A stretch of 64,000 nt of DNA from Gillisella terrae (GCF_004801395.1 NZ_SSOA01000014.1:1-64000), one strand, 5' to 3'; numbered from the stretch's first letter, positions 9,011 to 22,048 are shown. Notes: generated from the letters alone by a model not told the origin. Numbers and translations: made by a program.

Positions 9011-9886
9011 ATGGTGCATATGGCCGGGATATCTTCCAACATCAGCGGTAAGGCGCAAATGTCGCGCTGGAATGGACTGGGAGTAAAGGCACTCGGCATC
9101 GCCGTCTTTTTCGCCCTGGCTGGTTGCCAGACCAACCCGACCACGGATGTGATCAATATTGACCGCGCCCAAGGCTCCAAAGAAAACATCAGTTCTCTCA
9201 CCGCCGTCATTGAGGCCAATCCCAAAGATCCAAGCGGTTATAATGTGCGTGGCTCCGCTTATGGCCGTGCAGGCGATTTCAATCGCGCTTTGGCTGATTT
9301 CAGCACGGCTTTGCAGATTAATCCGAATTTCTATCAAGCCTATGCAAATCGTGCTCTTGTGTATCGCAACATGGGCAAGCCTGTTGAAGCGGCGCGTGAT
9401 TACACGGCTGCTTTGAAAATCAATCCGAATTATGATGTTGCCTATATTGGTCGCGGCAATATTTACCGTCAGGCCGGACGCATTGATGAGGCGTTTCAGG
9501 ATTTCTCCAAGGCGATTTCTCTCGACACCACTGATGGCCGGGCCTATCACAATCGCGGCCTGATTTATCAGCTGCGCGGCCAGCATGATAAGGCAATCGA
9601 AGATTTCTCCAAGGCGATTTCGTTGTCTCCGGGTGCGCCTGAGCCATACAATGGCCGTGGTGTGAGCTATCTCGCTTTGAATGACGACGAGAATGCTTTT
9701 GCCGATTTCAATCACGCCATCGAGATGAACCCGAAGCTGGCCGAGTCCTGGGCCAATCAGGCGCTGGTCTATGAGCGTCGTGGCGATAAGGTCAAGGCAG
9801 CGAAGTCTTACGCTCACGCGGTTGGGCTTGATCCAAACTATCAGCCCGCGCGCGATGGCTTGGCGCGGACGCGCGGCACCAGCTGA
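9011..9886 (+). CDS. TPR-repeat lipoprotein (NlpI-like)
   Basis: An exported lipoprotein made of tetratricopeptide repeats. The signal ends in the lipobox ALAGC, with Cys39 as the lipidated residue if translation starts at 9011. Six 34-residue TPR units follow from about residue 73 to 285, each with the pattern YxxRGxxYxxxGxxxxAxxDFxxAxxxxP. An in-frame ATG at 9059 with AAGG five bases upstream would give a more usual 22-residue lipoprotein signal, so the true start may be 9059. Proteins of this type often assist envelope or peptidoglycan enzymes (NlpI); here that is only an analogy. It is monocistronic with its own terminator. Confidence 0.85.
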   Translation: MVHMAGISSNISGKAQMSRWNGLGVKALGIAVFFALAGCQTNPTTDVINIDRAQGSKENISSLTAVIEANPKDPSGYNVRGSAYGRAGDFNRALADFSTALQINPNFYQAYANRALVYRNMGKPVEAARDYTAALKINPNYDVAYIGRGNIYRQAGRIDEAFQDFSKAISLDTTDGRAYHNRGLIYQLRGQHDKAIEDFSKAISLSPGAPEPYNGRGVSYLALNDDENAFADFNHAIEMNPKLAESWANQALVYERRGDKVKAAKSYAHAVGLDPNYQPARDGLARTRGTS

Positions 9887-9904
9887 TCCCATCAAGAATT
9901 CAAT

Positions 9905-9935
9905 AAAAAAGCCGGGTGTTCCCCGGCTTTTTTTA
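9905..9935. terminator. Terminator after TPR lipoprotein
   Basis: Stem 'gccggg' / 'cccggc' with a 5-nt loop, A6 on the left and T7 on the right. It can serve both this gene and the convergent minus-strand small oxidase subunit. Confidence 0.85.
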
Positions 9936-9967
9936 TGCCTGAATTTTTGATGTGTTTTTAAAGCGCT

Positions 9968-10192
9968 TCAGCGCATCAAAAAAATACCCGCGGCGCTGAG
10001 GATGATGAAGATGGCAAGGCCACCCAAAAAGCCTGCCGCGCCAAAGAAACCTGCTGCCATGGCAATCATCAGGGCGACGATGATGGCTGAGCCGTATTTT
10101 GTCAGGCCAATAAAGCGTTCATAGGTTTTTTCGTGTTCGGCATAGTCCATTTTGGCACCAGTCTCGACTGGTCCTGAATGGTGTTCGCTCAT
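9968..10192 (-). CDS. aa3-type cytochrome c oxidase subunit IV
   Basis: A 74-residue single-pass membrane peptide of the bacterial aa3 oxidase subunit IV family. The hydrophilic N-terminus with MDYAEHEKTYERF precedes hydrophobic stretches from about residue 33 to the end (GSAIIVALMIAMAAGFFG and following). The frame runs open to 10447, but the ATG at 10192 has 'ggggag' about 7 nt upstream and the upstream part is not protein-like. The main cox genes are not in the window. The 300 nt between this start and dctQ hold no feature that I can support. Confidence 0.85.
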   Translation of the reverse strand: MSEHHSGPVETGAKMDYAEHEKTYERFIGLTKYGSAIIVALMIAMAAGFFGAAGFLGGLAIFIILSAAGIFLMR

Positions 10193-10492
10193 GCTCCTGC
10201 TCCCCAAAAGCGGTTTCTCCCAAGACATTCTGCGCGGCTGTGTCCCGGATCTGTCGGTCAAACCGGCCCCGTCAAAAACATTCTGCCGCACCTTGCTAAA
10301 GTAACTGAACTCAACGGCGCGTGCAACGCGAAGATTGTTGCAAAGAAGGATAGGTTGCAGATCAGGCGAGAAACTCTTGGACTTTAGACCAATAGCACCT
10401 TGGTTTTGCCCAAATTTGCTGAATGGCAAAGCGCCGCGGTTGCGCAAGAACGCTGCTTGTTCTAAGCAAATCGTAGATTTGGGAGAGCGTCA

Positions 10493-11032
10493 ATGAACCT
10501 TTTGTTGGGATTAAGCCGATCAGTTGATCGCTTAAGCGAATTTTTTGGCCGCATTGCGGAATATCTGGTCTTGCTGTGCTGCCTGATCAGCGCGGGCAAT
10601 GCCATTATACGCTATATTTTCAACATAAGCTCGAATGGCTGGCTGGAAATTCAGTGGTATCTGTTCGCCTATGTGGTTTTGGTGGGAGCTTCCCACACGC
10701 TGCGCAAGAACGGCCATGTGCGGGTCGATCTGGTGTATGGGGCGGTATCAGAGCGCAAGCGCCTTTGGATTGATACCATGGGATTGACTTTCTTTCTGCT
10801 GCCAGTGTGCGCTTACATGACCTTCCTGTGCTGGCCGTTCTTCTGGTTGTCTTTTACCCAAAATGAAATGTCCTCCAATGCGGGTGGTTTGTTGCGCTGG
10901 CCGGTCAAGTTGATTCTGGTCGCAGGCTTTGCGCTTCTGGTGTTGCAAGGCCTGTCCGAACTGGTCAAACGCATTGCAGCGTTGAATGGCCAGGCGGTTG
11001 TCGACACCCGCTACGAAAAGCCGCTGCAATAA
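10493..11032 (+). CDS. TRAP transporter small permease (DctQ type)
   Basis: The four-helix small membrane subunit of a tripartite ATP-independent periplasmic transporter. Hydrophobic segments lie at about 22-42, 58-76, 98-122 and 138-160. The motif HVRVDLVYG in the loop is typical of the DctQ branch linked to mannitol/chloroaromatic-type (FcbT2-like) systems. A GGGAG lies 7 nt before the ATG. The large permease follows after a 128-nt gap occupied by a family B repeat. No DctP-type binding protein is next to it, so substrate and complete transporter cannot be assigned. Confidence 0.9.
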   Translation: MNLLLGLSRSVDRLSEFFGRIAEYLVLLCCLISAGNAIIRYIFNISSNGWLEIQWYLFAYVVLVGASHTLRKNGHVRVDLVYGAVSERKRLWIDTMGLTFFLLPVCAYMTFLCWPFFWLSFTQNEMSSNAGGLLRWPVKLILVAGFALLVLQGLSELVKRIAALNGQAVVDTRYEKPLQ

Positions 11033-11042
11033 GCCACCGCCT

Positions 11043-11148
11043 TTAGAGACTGTCAGGGTCAGATTGAACCTGACAGTCTCTAAACTTCTTTGTTTGAGTT
11101 TGTCTTATCGGGAAAACCGGATTCCACTTTTCCCTGACAAACTCTAGA
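11043..11148 (+). repeat. Family B palindromic repeat, copy 1
   Basis: The left half is a near-perfect palindrome (agagactgtcagg...cctgacagtctct, 11045-11081). It is followed by the B signature 'cttctttgtttgagtttg', 'cgggaaaaccgg' and the end 'ccctgacaaactcta'. The same modules recur at 13378-13480 and 59400-59608. The copy separates dctQ from dctM, and its right end abuts the dctM ribosome binding site (gagggg at 11146-11151). Confidence 0.85.
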
Positions 11149-11160
11149 GGGGACACCACC

Positions 11161-12687
11161 ATGTTCGATTTCGGTATCATTCCGCCCGCCATGTTCCTTG
11201 GCATGGTCCTTTTCATGCTGTTTGGCTTTCCGGTGGCGTTTTCGCTGGGTGCGGTCGGCATCTTTTTTGGTCTGATCGGCATTGCCACTGGCCATTTTCA
11301 GGAGGTGTTTCTACAAGCGCTGCCCTATCGCTTTTTCGGCATTGTTTCCAATGATCTGCTGTTGGCCATTCCGTTCTTTACCATGATGGGTGCCATTCTG
11401 GAGCGCTGCGGCCTGGCTGAAGACCTGCTGGAGGGCACAGGCAAACTGTTTGGTGCTGTGCCCGGCGGTATTGCCTATGCGGTTATTCTGGTTGGCGCGA
11501 TCATGGGAGCCATCACGGGCACTGTTGCGGCCTCGGTGATCACCATGGGCATGATTTCGCTGCCGGTCATGCTGCGCTACGGCTATAGCCAAAAACTGGC
11601 AACCGGGGTTATCGCCGCCTCTGGCACCATGGCGCAGTTGATCCCGCCCTCACTGGTTCTGGTGATTTTGTCCGACCAGCTCGGCAAATCGGTGGGCGAT
11701 ATGTATATGGGTGCCGTTGGCCCGGCCATGATGCAGATCGGCATTTTTATCCTGTTCATTTTGGGCGTTTCCATCTTCCGCCCATCGCTTGTGCCGCCTT
11801 TGCCAAAGGAAGTGCGCGGCGATCTGGACTGGAAGCTGATCCGCAAGGTTCTGGCCGGTATGCTGCCATCCATCGTGCTGATCTTTTTGGTGTTGGGCAC
11901 GATCTTTCTGGGGCTTGCCACGCCAACAGAAGCGGGCGCATTGGGCGTTGTCGGCGCATTGGTGTTGGCGGCGGCCCATCGGCGCCTGACATGGTCCTTG
12001 ATGCGGCAAGCCATGGAATCCACCATGTCGATCACCTCTATGGTGGTGATGATTCTGGTGGGCTCCACCTGCTTCAGTCTGGTGTTTCAGGGCATGGATG
12101 GCTCGCGCTGGATTGAACATATGCTGACCGGCCTGCCGGGTGGACAAACCGGCTTTTTGCTGTTCGTCAACGTCTTCATTTTCTTCCTCGCCTTCTTCCT
12201 CGATTTCTTCGAAATCGCCTTTATCGTCGTGCCGATGCTGGCCCCTGTTGCGCAGCATCTCGGCATTGATCTGATCTGGTTCGGGGTGTTGATCTGCGTG
12301 AACATGCAGACCAGCTTCATGCATCCACCGTTCGGCTTTGCGCTGTTTTATTTGCGCAGCGTTGCCCCCAAAAGCGTCAAGACCCGCGAGATTTATCTCG
12401 GCTCCATTCCATGGGTCTGCATGCAATTGATCATCGTTGGCGTGGTAATTTTTCTGCCGCAATCGGTAACCATGTGGGTGGAAAAACCCAAAGAGCTTAA
12501 TCTCGACAAGGTGAAAATCGAGGTTCCTGCGCTTGGCGGCGGCCTTGGCCTTCCGCCGATCGGCGGCGATAGCGGCAGCTCTGGGCCGAATTTCAATCTC
12601 GGTGCACCCCCGTCCTTTGGCGGCGCAAACACCGCACCGGCTGCGAAGCCCGCAACCGATCTGAGCCAGCCACCCGTGTTTAAGTGA
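11161..12687 (+). CDS. TRAP transporter large permease (DctM type)
   Basis: The large permease of a TRAP transporter, which moves an organic acid or similar solute with a sodium or proton gradient. Many hydrophobic helices cover residues 1-430, with the conserved glycine/proline-rich loop GAIMGAITGTVAASVITMG and the ATPTEAGALGVVGAL signature. The last 70 residues form a Gly/Pro-rich hydrophilic tail (GGGLGLPPIGGDSG), absent from short DctM proteins but present in the FcbT3-like branch. The SD GAGGGG is 8-10 nt before the ATG. A terminator follows. Confidence 0.93.
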   Translation: MFDFGIIPPAMFLGMVLFMLFGFPVAFSLGAVGIFFGLIGIATGHFQEVFLQALPYRFFGIVSNDLLLAIPFFTMMGAILERCGLAEDLLEGTGKLFGAVPGGIAYAVILVGAIMGAITGTVAASVITMGMISLPVMLRYGYSQKLATGVIAASGTMAQLIPPSLVLVILSDQLGKSVGDMYMGAVGPAMMQIGIFILFILGVSIFRPSLVPPLPKEVRGDLDWKLIRKVLAGMLPSIVLIFLVLGTIFLGLATPTEAGALGVVGALVLAAAHRRLTWSLMRQAMESTMSITSMVVMILVGSTCFSLVFQGMDGSRWIEHMLTGLPGGQTGFLLFVNVFIFFLAFFLDFFEIAFIVVPMLAPVAQHLGIDLIWFGVLICVNMQTSFMHPPFGFALFYLRSVAPKSVKTREIYLGSIPWVCMQLIIVGVVIFLPQSVTMWVEKPKELNLDKVKIEVPALGGGLGLPPIGGDSGSSGPNFNLGAPPSFGGANTAPAAKPATDLSQPPVFK

Positions 12688-12695
12688 TCATAGCC

Positions 12696-12725
12696 AAAGG
12701 CCCCGGAGTTGATCCGGGGCCTTTT
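12696..12725. terminator. Bidirectional terminator between dctM and maoC-like gene
   Basis: Stem 'aaaggccccgg' / 'ccggggcctttt' with a 7-nt loop. A and T flanks let it act on both convergent transcripts. Confidence 0.85.
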
Positions 12726-12751
12726 GCGTTTTTCGCAAGCTTTGCGACGAT

Positions 12752-13240
12752 TTAAACACCCTCCGGGCGATCCTTGGGATCAAACTGAACGATGGTCTGC
12801 CATGTGGCGGTGAGAGCGGGCTTTTGCTCGTTTTCAATCTCCACCGTCACGTCATAAGTGGTCATGGCCATGGCCGCGCCGCGAAAGCGGACATTGGACA
12901 AAGTGAAGCGGCCGCGAATGCGCGCGCCACAGCGCACGGGTGACATCAGGCGCAAGGCTTCAAAGCCATAATTGATCCCCATGGTTTGTTCGCGCACCAC
13001 CGGTACACAATCGTAATTCATGGCAGAGAGAAGTGATACAGTCAGAAACCCATGGGCAATTGTGCCGCCAAACGGGCTTTCCGCCTGGGCGCGTTCCGGG
13101 TCGGTGTGAATAAATTGATGATCGTGGGTGGCATTGGCAAAGGCATCAATCATCGTCTGGTCGATGCTGATCCATTGGGACACACCCACTTCCTGACCCA
13201 CGAGATCAGGCAATTCGGCAAGAGAAATTTCGCGTGGCAT
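12752..13240 (-). CDS. MaoC family dehydratase / (R)-enoyl-CoA hydratase-like
   Basis: A 162-residue hot-dog-fold protein of the MaoC/R-hydratase family, likely hydrating an enoyl-CoA. The catalytic Asp/His pair is seen in NATHDHQFIHTDPERA, followed by the substrate-loop motif GGTIAHGFLTVSL. The frame continues upstream to 13291 into repeat DNA, but ATG 13240 with 'gaggg' 4-8 nt upstream and MPREISL is the natural start. A family A repeat begins only 33 nt upstream, so the promoter lies within or beyond repeat DNA. The exact substrate is unknown. Confidence 0.9.
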   Translation of the reverse strand: MPREISLAELPDLVGQEVGVSQWISIDQTMIDAFANATHDHQFIHTDPERAQAESPFGGTIAHGFLTVSLLSAMNYDCVPVVREQTMGINYGFEALRLMSPVRCGARIRGRFTLSNVRFRGAAMAMTTYDVTVEIENEQKPALTATWQTIVQFDPKDRPEGV

Positions 13241-13272
13241 ATCGCCCTCTTCATTATCAACGCGACACTCTG

Positions 13273-13380
13273 TTACAGCGCCGTGCGCCAAATATGGCGC
13301 ACAAAGGTCGCTGTAACACTTTTAATCTGCTGCATAATTTTCACCTTAAATCGATTCCGATTTAAGGAATTATGCAGTAG
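13273..13380 (-). repeat. Family A palindromic mosaic repeat, copy 1 (full)
   Basis: Read on the minus strand, the unit runs from TACTGCATAATTCC through the palindrome around aatcgatttaagg and the linker 'cagcagattaaaagtgtta' to a second palindrome, gtgcgccatatttggcgcac, ending GCTGTA. TA at both ends (13274-13275 and 13378-13379) gives 106 nt between the outer bases. It lies in the maoC leader and touches a family B copy on its other side. Confidence 0.88.
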
Positions 13381-13480
13381 AGTCTGTCAGGTTCAGACTG
13401 AACCAGACAGACTCTAACATTCTTTGTTTTCGTTTGTCTTATCGGGAAAACCGGATTCCACTTTTCCCTGACAAACTCTA
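13378..13480 (+). repeat. Family B palindromic repeat, copy 2
   Basis: Starts in the same TA that ends family A copy 1. The left palindrome 'agagtctgtc' ... 'gacagactct' (13379-13416) is followed by the module shared with copy 1 ('cgtttgtcttatcggg', 'aaaaccgg', 'cttttccctgacaaactcta'). It is nearly identical to 11083-11147 over the right half. It occupies the space between the maoC-like gene and glgX together with family A copy 1. Confidence 0.87.
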
Positions 13481-13516
13481 AAAGCTGGGGCGCAATTGTT
13501 TATAAACAAGCTTATT

Positions 13517-15469
13517 TCAAGATCCTGATATTTGGTCTTCAATCAGGAATGTCACGGACCGGGCCGGAATTTCCCCGCTGGCGGCGAGCTTTTTCGCCAA
13601 AACATTGCGCCATTGTCCAACAGATGCTTCAGGCATGGTCAGCGAAAATGCCTCACCCCGGTTGATCAGAATGGCGAGACGAACCAAAGTTTGGGTGTTG
13701 TGATCAAGTGTGTTGAGGATAAGCCCGATAAACGCGCCATGTTGGGCTTCCCAATCCCATACAGACATGGGCTTACCCGATGCCGATAGCCACTCAACCT
13801 CGCGATCTTTGAAAAAGGCGGGATCACCGAGAACGGGAAAACGTTTGCGCAACTTAGAAAGCGATGCGGTGAGATCAACGAGGTCGCGATCAAGCTTCGA
13901 CCAATCCAGCCAGGTGAGGTCATTGTCCTGGCAATAGGCATTGTTATTGCCGTGCTGGCTGCGTCCGCCTTCATCGCCTGCCGTCAGCATGATCCAGCCT
14001 TTTGAAGCAAACAGGGTGGAGAGCAGGGCTTTGAGATCGCGTTTGCGGGCTGCCAGAATGGCCGGGTCGGTCGTCTCACCTTCTGCGCCATTATTCCAGG
14101 AATGATTGTCGTTGTGGCCGTCGCGATTGTCTTCGCCATTGGCCTCATTGTGCTTGTGGCTATAGGCAACCAGATCATGCAGGGTAAAGCCATCATGGGC
14201 GGCGATAAAATTGACGCTGCGGGTGCTGTCTTGAGAGAAAACATCCGATGAGCCAGCCAATGCAGTGGCGATTTGCCCGCTCATATAATCATCACCCCGC
14301 CAAAATCTGCGCATCACGTCGCGGGCGCGGTCGTTCCATTCCAGAAACGGCTTTGGAAAATGGCCAAGCTGATAGCCGCCGGGGCCGATATCCCAAGGTT
14401 CGGCGATCATGATACGGTCAGACAAAAGATCGTCACTGAGAAGAGCACTCAGCGTTTCGCCCTGCGCGTCAAAGCCATTGGCAGTGCGACCCAGCACCGG
14501 GGCGAGATCAAAGCGAAAGCCATCGACACCCGCGTGGGCAACAAAATGGCGCAGGCTATCGACAATCAATTGCCGGACCTGAGGATGGTCGCAGGCCACC
14601 GTATTGCCGCAGCCCGTATCATTGACCAAAACACCGGGTTGATCGGGCAGATGGCGGTAGTAGCTGCGATTATCCAGCCCGCGCATTGAGAGCGTTGCCC
14701 CATAGCGGTCGCTCTCGCCCGTGTGGTTGAACACCAAATCGAGAATGACACCAATGCCCTCACGGTGCAGGGCGGTCACGGTGTCACGCAATTCGTCCAG
14801 ACCGCCGGGGCAAAGGCGAGGGTCGAGCGCCATGAACGCCACGGGGTTATAGCCCCAGCTGTTGCGAAGATTAAGGGCTGCGAGGTGACGCTCATCAATC
14901 CATGCGGTGATGGGCAAAAGTTCAACCGCATCAACACTCAGATGTTTGAGATGGGCCAGGATGGCGGGGTGGGCGAGGGCTTTGAGCGTGCCGCGCATGG
15001 CTTCTGGCACATCCGGGTGCAGCATGGAAAAGCCACGCACGCTGATTTCATAGATAAAGCCATTGGCGGGCAGGAGGGGCGGTGCAATTTTGACGGCAAC
15101 CGGGGCCGTTAAAATGGCTTTTGGCACCAGCGATGCCGTATCGAAGCCAAACTCTGACAGGCGCTGATCATGCTGGAAAGGCCGATCCAGAATCATCGCA
15201 TAGGGATCGACCAGCAGCTTGGAGGGATCAAACCATTGCCCCTGATCGGGATCATAAGGACCATGGGCGCGATAGCCATAGCGCGCGCCCGCCTTAAGAC
15301 CCGGTACCGTGATGCGAAAAAATCCGTCCTCGCCGCCATGCATGGCAAGACAGCGGGTTTGCTGTTCACCGGCGTCGTCGAACAGGCATAATTCGACCCG
15401 CTCGGCATGACGAGAGAAGACCGCAAAGTCTGCTCCCGTCGCTGTCACATATGCGCCGCCGCCGGTCAT
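13517..15469 (-). CDS. glgX: Glycogen debranching enzyme
   Basis: An isoamylase-type glycoside hydrolase family 13 enzyme that cleaves alpha-1,6 branches of phosphorylase-limited glycogen. The N-terminal CBM48 domain (about 1-110) precedes the catalytic barrel. The nucleophile Asp is in DGFRFDLAP, the acid Glu in IAEPWD, and the third Asp in AAHDGFTLHD. At 650 residues it matches GlgX. It is the last gene of the minus-strand operon, 9 nt after pgm. Its downstream side is repeat DNA (family B copy 2). Confidence 0.94.
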   Translation of the reverse strand: MTGGGAYVTATGADFAVFSRHAERVELCLFDDAGEQQTRCLAMHGGEDGFFRITVPGLKAGARYGYRAHGPYDPDQGQWFDPSKLLVDPYAMILDRPFQHDQRLSEFGFDTASLVPKAILTAPVAVKIAPPLLPANGFIYEISVRGFSMLHPDVPEAMRGTLKALAHPAILAHLKHLSVDAVELLPITAWIDERHLAALNLRNSWGYNPVAFMALDPRLCPGGLDELRDTVTALHREGIGVILDLVFNHTGESDRYGATLSMRGLDNRSYYRHLPDQPGVLVNDTGCGNTVACDHPQVRQLIVDSLRHFVAHAGVDGFRFDLAPVLGRTANGFDAQGETLSALLSDDLLSDRIMIAEPWDIGPGGYQLGHFPKPFLEWNDRARDVMRRFWRGDDYMSGQIATALAGSSDVFSQDSTRSVNFIAAHDGFTLHDLVAYSHKHNEANGEDNRDGHNDNHSWNNGAEGETTDPAILAARKRDLKALLSTLFASKGWIMLTAGDEGGRSQHGNNNAYCQDNDLTWLDWSKLDRDLVDLTASLSKLRKRFPVLGDPAFFKDREVEWLSASGKPMSVWDWEAQHGAFIGLILNTLDHNTQTLVRLAILINRGEAFSLTMPEASVGQWRNVLAKKLAASGEIPARSVTFLIEDQISGS

Positions 15470-15478
15470 CGGCCCCGA

Positions 15479-18551
<3,073 letters not shown>

Positions 18552-18555
18552 CTGA

Positions 18556-19818
18556 TTACAGATCCAGCTTGTCGATCATCGCCTGGGTGATGAGGCAGAT
18601 CCCATTTTCAGAACGGCGGAAGCGTTTGGCATCCATTTCAGGGTCTTCACCGACAATCAGCCCCTCAGGGATGACCACGCCATGGTCGATCACCACATTG
18701 GTCAGACGGGCATGACGACCCACAGTGACGCGTGGCAAAATCACCGCTCCTTCGAGCCGCGAGTAGGAATTGGCCCGCACACCGGTAAACAACAGGCTTT
18801 TATACAGCGCTGAGCCGGAAATGATGCAATCGCCCGACACCAGCGATGAAATTGCCGAACCGCGACGACCCTCATCATCATGGACGAATTTTGCGGGCGG
18901 GTTGATCTCAGCGTAAGTCCAGATCGGCCAGGTCTTGTCGTAAATATCCAGCTCCGGCACGATGTCTGTGAGATCGACATTGGCTTGCCAATAGGCATCA
19001 ATGGTGCCGACATCGCGCCAATAGGGGTTTCGTTCAAAATCGGAGCGCACGCAGGAACTGGCAAACCGATGCGCCACCGCTTTGCCGTGCTCGACGATAT
19101 AAGGAATGATGTCCTTGCCAAAATCGCGGCTGGAATTGGGGTCGGCGGCATCGCAGCGCAAGGCATCCATCAGGAATTTGGTGTGGAAGACATAAATGCC
19201 CATGGAGGCCAGCGCCATGCTTTCATTGCCCGGAATACCCGGCGGATCGGCGGGCTTTTCGACAAAGGCGACGATATTGTCTTTCTCGTCCACATGCATG
19301 ACGCCAAAGCCGGTCGCTTCAAGCCGTGGAACCTCCATGCAGCCAACGGTGACATCTGCGCCACTGTCGACATGCTGCTGAAGCATCAGCTCATAGTCCA
19401 TTTTATAGATGTGGTCGCCAGCCAGAATGACCATATATTCCGGCGCGTAGGATTCGATAATATCAATATTCTGAAACACCGCATCGGCTGTGCCTTCATA
19501 CCATTGTGTTTCTGATACGCGCTGGCTGGCGGGAAGAATATCGAAGCTCTCGTTGCGCTCGGGCCGCAAGAAATCCCAGCCGCGCTGCAAATGGCGGATC
19601 AGGGAGTGGGCTTTATACTGGGTGGCAACCCCAATGCGGCGGATGCCCGAATTGATGGCATTGGACAGGGCAAAATCAATGATACGGGCTTTACCGCCAA
19701 AATAGACTGCGGGTTTGGCGCGGCGGTCCGTCAGTTCTTTCAGGCGGCTTCCTCGTCCTCCTGCCAGCACATAGGCCATAGCATCGCGCGCCAAGGGTTG
19801 AACTCTCTTCGTTGTCAT
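18556..19818 (-). CDS. glgC: Glucose-1-phosphate adenylyltransferase (ADP-glucose pyrophosphorylase)
   Basis: Makes ADP-glucose from ATP and glucose-1-phosphate, the committed and allosterically controlled step of glycogen synthesis. The pyrophosphorylase signature [20 protein letters not shown] opens the protein, VEKPADPPG is the sugar-phosphate region, and the C-terminal left-handed helix domain follows ([17 protein letters not shown]). It has 420 residues. In the Agrobacterium enzyme fructose-6-phosphate and pyruvate activate; the same is expected here but not visible. It lies between glgB (16 nt) and glgA (4 nt). Confidence 0.96.
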   Translation of the reverse strand: MTTKRVQPLARDAMAYVLAGGRGSRLKELTDRRAKPAVYFGGKARIIDFALSNAINSGIRRIGVATQYKAHSLIRHLQRGWDFLRPERNESFDILPASQRVSETQWYEGTADAVFQNIDIIESYAPEYMVILAGDHIYKMDYELMLQQHVDSGADVTVGCMEVPRLEATGFGVMHVDEKDNIVAFVEKPADPPGIPGNESMALASMGIYVFHTKFLMDALRCDAADPNSSRDFGKDIIPYIVEHGKAVAHRFASSCVRSDFERNPYWRDVGTIDAYWQANVDLTDIVPELDIYDKTWPIWTYAEINPPAKFVHDDEGRRGSAISSLVSGDCIISGSALYKSLLFTGVRANSYSRLEGAVILPRVTVGRHARLTNVVIDHGVVIPEGLIVGEDPEMDAKRFRRSENGICLITQAMIDKLDL

Positions 19819-19834
19819 AAAATGCCCTCCCGCA

Positions 19835-22048
19835 TTAAGATTCCAGCTCCAGCATAATCACGGCCAATGGCGGTAAAGACAGGCTTGCTGCCGCCCAGTC
19901 GTGGCCTTGAGGCACCGCCTCCACCCGACCGCCATTCCCCTTGCCGCTGCCGCCGTAGATTTCAGCATCCGTATTCAAAATTTCCCGCCAACGGCCAGCA
20001 ACCGGCAGCGGAACAGTATAATGCTCATGATAAACGGGGGTCAGGTTTGCGATCACTGCAATGGGCTTGCAATCGGGTGCCTTGCGCAGCCACGCAAACA
20101 CCGATTGCTCGACATCATCGCTGATCAACCATTCAAAACCTTCTCCTTCGCAGTCTCGGGCATGCAGCGTTGGCTTGTTGCGATAGGTCAGGTTCAGATC
20201 GCGCACCAGCCGGCGCATACCTTCATGTAGAGGATATTGCAGCAGGTTCCAGTCCAGCGCGCGCTTTTCGCTCCATTCACTCCATTGGGCAAATTCCTGC
20301 CCCATAAACAGCAGTTTCTTGCCGGGATAACCCCACATAAACGCATAATAAGCGCGAAGGTTCGCAAATTTCTGCCAGTCATCACCGGGCATTTTGGCAA
20401 TCATCGAGCCTTTGCCATGCACCACTTCATCATGGGAAATCGGCAGCACGAAATTTTCGCTGAACGCATAGAGCAGGCCGAAGGTGATTTCCTGATGATG
20501 AAATTTGCGATGGACCGGATCACGGGCAAAAAAGCTAAGCGTGTCATGCATGAAACCCATGTTCCATTTGAAGCCGAAGCCCAAACCACCCTCATGCACC
20601 GGCTGCGACACTTTTGGCCAGGATGTGCTTTCCTCGGCAATGGTCATCATCTGCGGATGGGCTGCATAAACCTGCTGGTTCATTTTTTGCAAAAAGCGCA
20701 CCGATTCCAGATTTTCGCGCCCGCCATATTCGTTGGGAATCCACTCGCCGTCTTTTCGCGAATAATCGAGATAAAGCATCGAGGCCACCGCATCGACCCG
20801 CAAGCCGTCGAGGTGGAATTTCTCGCCCCAATAGAGCGCATTGTTGGTCAGATAGGACAAAACCTCGGAGCGGCCAAAATTATAGATCGCCGTGTTCCAG
20901 TCGGGGTGAAAGCCCTGACGCGGGTCTTCATGCTCATAGAGAGCGGTGCCGTCAAACTGGCGAAGGCCGTGGGCGTCGGTGGGGAAATGGGCGGGAACCC
21001 AATCCAGCAACACGCCAATGCCCACCTTGTGGCAGCCGTTGACGAAACGGGCAAAACCTTCCGGCTCGCCAAAGCGTGCGGTGGGAGCATAAAGCCCGGT
21101 GGTCTGATAGCCCCATGACGGATCATAAGGGTGCTCGCTGATGGGCAGAAACTCGATATGTGTAAAGCCCATATCAACGCAATAGGGGATCAGCCGTTCG
21201 GCCATTTCATCCCAGGTGAGAAACGAGCCATCGTCGCGCAATTGCCATGACCCGGCATGGACCTCATAGATCGACATCGGCTGGCGGCGCTTGTCCACGC
21301 TTGCCCAATGCTTGATATGGTCTGCGTCATCCCAGTCCTGCTCAAGTTCGCCGGTGGTGATCGAGGCCGTTTGCGGGCGCAATTCGCTGCGCCTGGCAAA
21401 GGGATCGGCTTTGAGGGGTAAAACATCGCCATAAATGCCGAGGATTTCGAATTTATAGGCGCTGCCTGCCCGTATATCGGGCGCAAAAATCTCCCAGATG
21501 CCGGTGTCGCGCCGCAGCCGCATCACATGGCGGCGGCCATCCCATTCGTTGAAATCGCCCACCACAGACACCCGCTTGGCATTGGGTGCCCAGACCGCAA
21601 AATGAAAGCCATCCGCCCCCTGATGGTGGAGGGGGTGGGCACCCATCTTGTCAAACAGGCGCAGGTGCGAGCCTTCGCGCACAAAATAATCATCCATCGG
21701 CCCCAGCACCGGGCCAAAGCTATAGGGGTCGGTGACCGACCATTCCACATCGCCGCGCGTGGCGCGGTAGCGCAATGGCTGAATGGCTTTGACAGCAACG
21801 ATGCCCGCAAAAAAGCCATCCGGATGGAGGCAGTTCAAATCCCCCAGCATAGTGCCGTCCAGCGCCATGGCCGTGATGGTTTCGGCACCGGGAATGAAAC
21901 AGCGGGCAACAAAGCCGTCTTTGCTGTTATGCACGCCCAGCACGGCAAAAGGATCGGTGTGCTGGCCCGATAGAATGGCATCAACAACAGCAGGGGCTGG
22001 AGCCATAGGCTCCGTTGATTTTTCGGCCTGCTTGCTTGGTTTCTTCAT
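19835..22048 (-). CDS. glgB: 1,4-alpha-glucan branching enzyme
   Basis: GH13 enzyme that introduces alpha-1,6 branches in glycogen. In order: an N-terminal extension, CBM48 (about 120-210), the catalytic barrel, and a C-terminal beta domain. The nucleophile Asp is in [12 protein letters not shown], the acid Glu in IAEESTSWP, and the third Asp in [13 protein letters not shown]. Length is 737 residues, as in other GlgB. The ATG overlaps the glgP stop by one base, so translation is probably coupled to glgP. Confidence 0.96.
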   Translation of the reverse strand: MKKPSKQAEKSTEPMAPAPAVVDAILSGQHTDPFAVLGVHNSKDGFVARCFIPGAETITAMALDGTMLGDLNCLHPDGFFAGIVAVKAIQPLRYRATRGDVEWSVTDPYSFGPVLGPMDDYFVREGSHLRLFDKMGAHPLHHQGADGFHFAVWAPNAKRVSVVGDFNEWDGRRHVMRLRRDTGIWEIFAPDIRAGSAYKFEILGIYGDVLPLKADPFARRSELRPQTASITTGELEQDWDDADHIKHWASVDKRRQPMSIYEVHAGSWQLRDDGSFLTWDEMAERLIPYCVDMGFTHIEFLPISEHPYDPSWGYQTTGLYAPTARFGEPEGFARFVNGCHKVGIGVLLDWVPAHFPTDAHGLRQFDGTALYEHEDPRQGFHPDWNTAIYNFGRSEVLSYLTNNALYWGEKFHLDGLRVDAVASMLYLDYSRKDGEWIPNEYGGRENLESVRFLQKMNQQVYAAHPQMMTIAEESTSWPKVSQPVHEGGLGFGFKWNMGFMHDTLSFFARDPVHRKFHHQEITFGLLYAFSENFVLPISHDEVVHGKGSMIAKMPGDDWQKFANLRAYYAFMWGYPGKKLLFMGQEFAQWSEWSEKRALDWNLLQYPLHEGMRRLVRDLNLTYRNKPTLHARDCEGEGFEWLISDDVEQSVFAWLRKAPDCKPIAVIANLTPVYHEHYTVPLPVAGRWREILNTDAEIYGGSGKGNGGRVEAVPQGHDWAAASLSLPPLAVIMLELES

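Noticed and set aside
13052..13417. 121-codon plus-strand frame running into repeat DNA
   Set aside because: Antisense to the MaoC-like gene and then through repeats A and B; no SD or domain.
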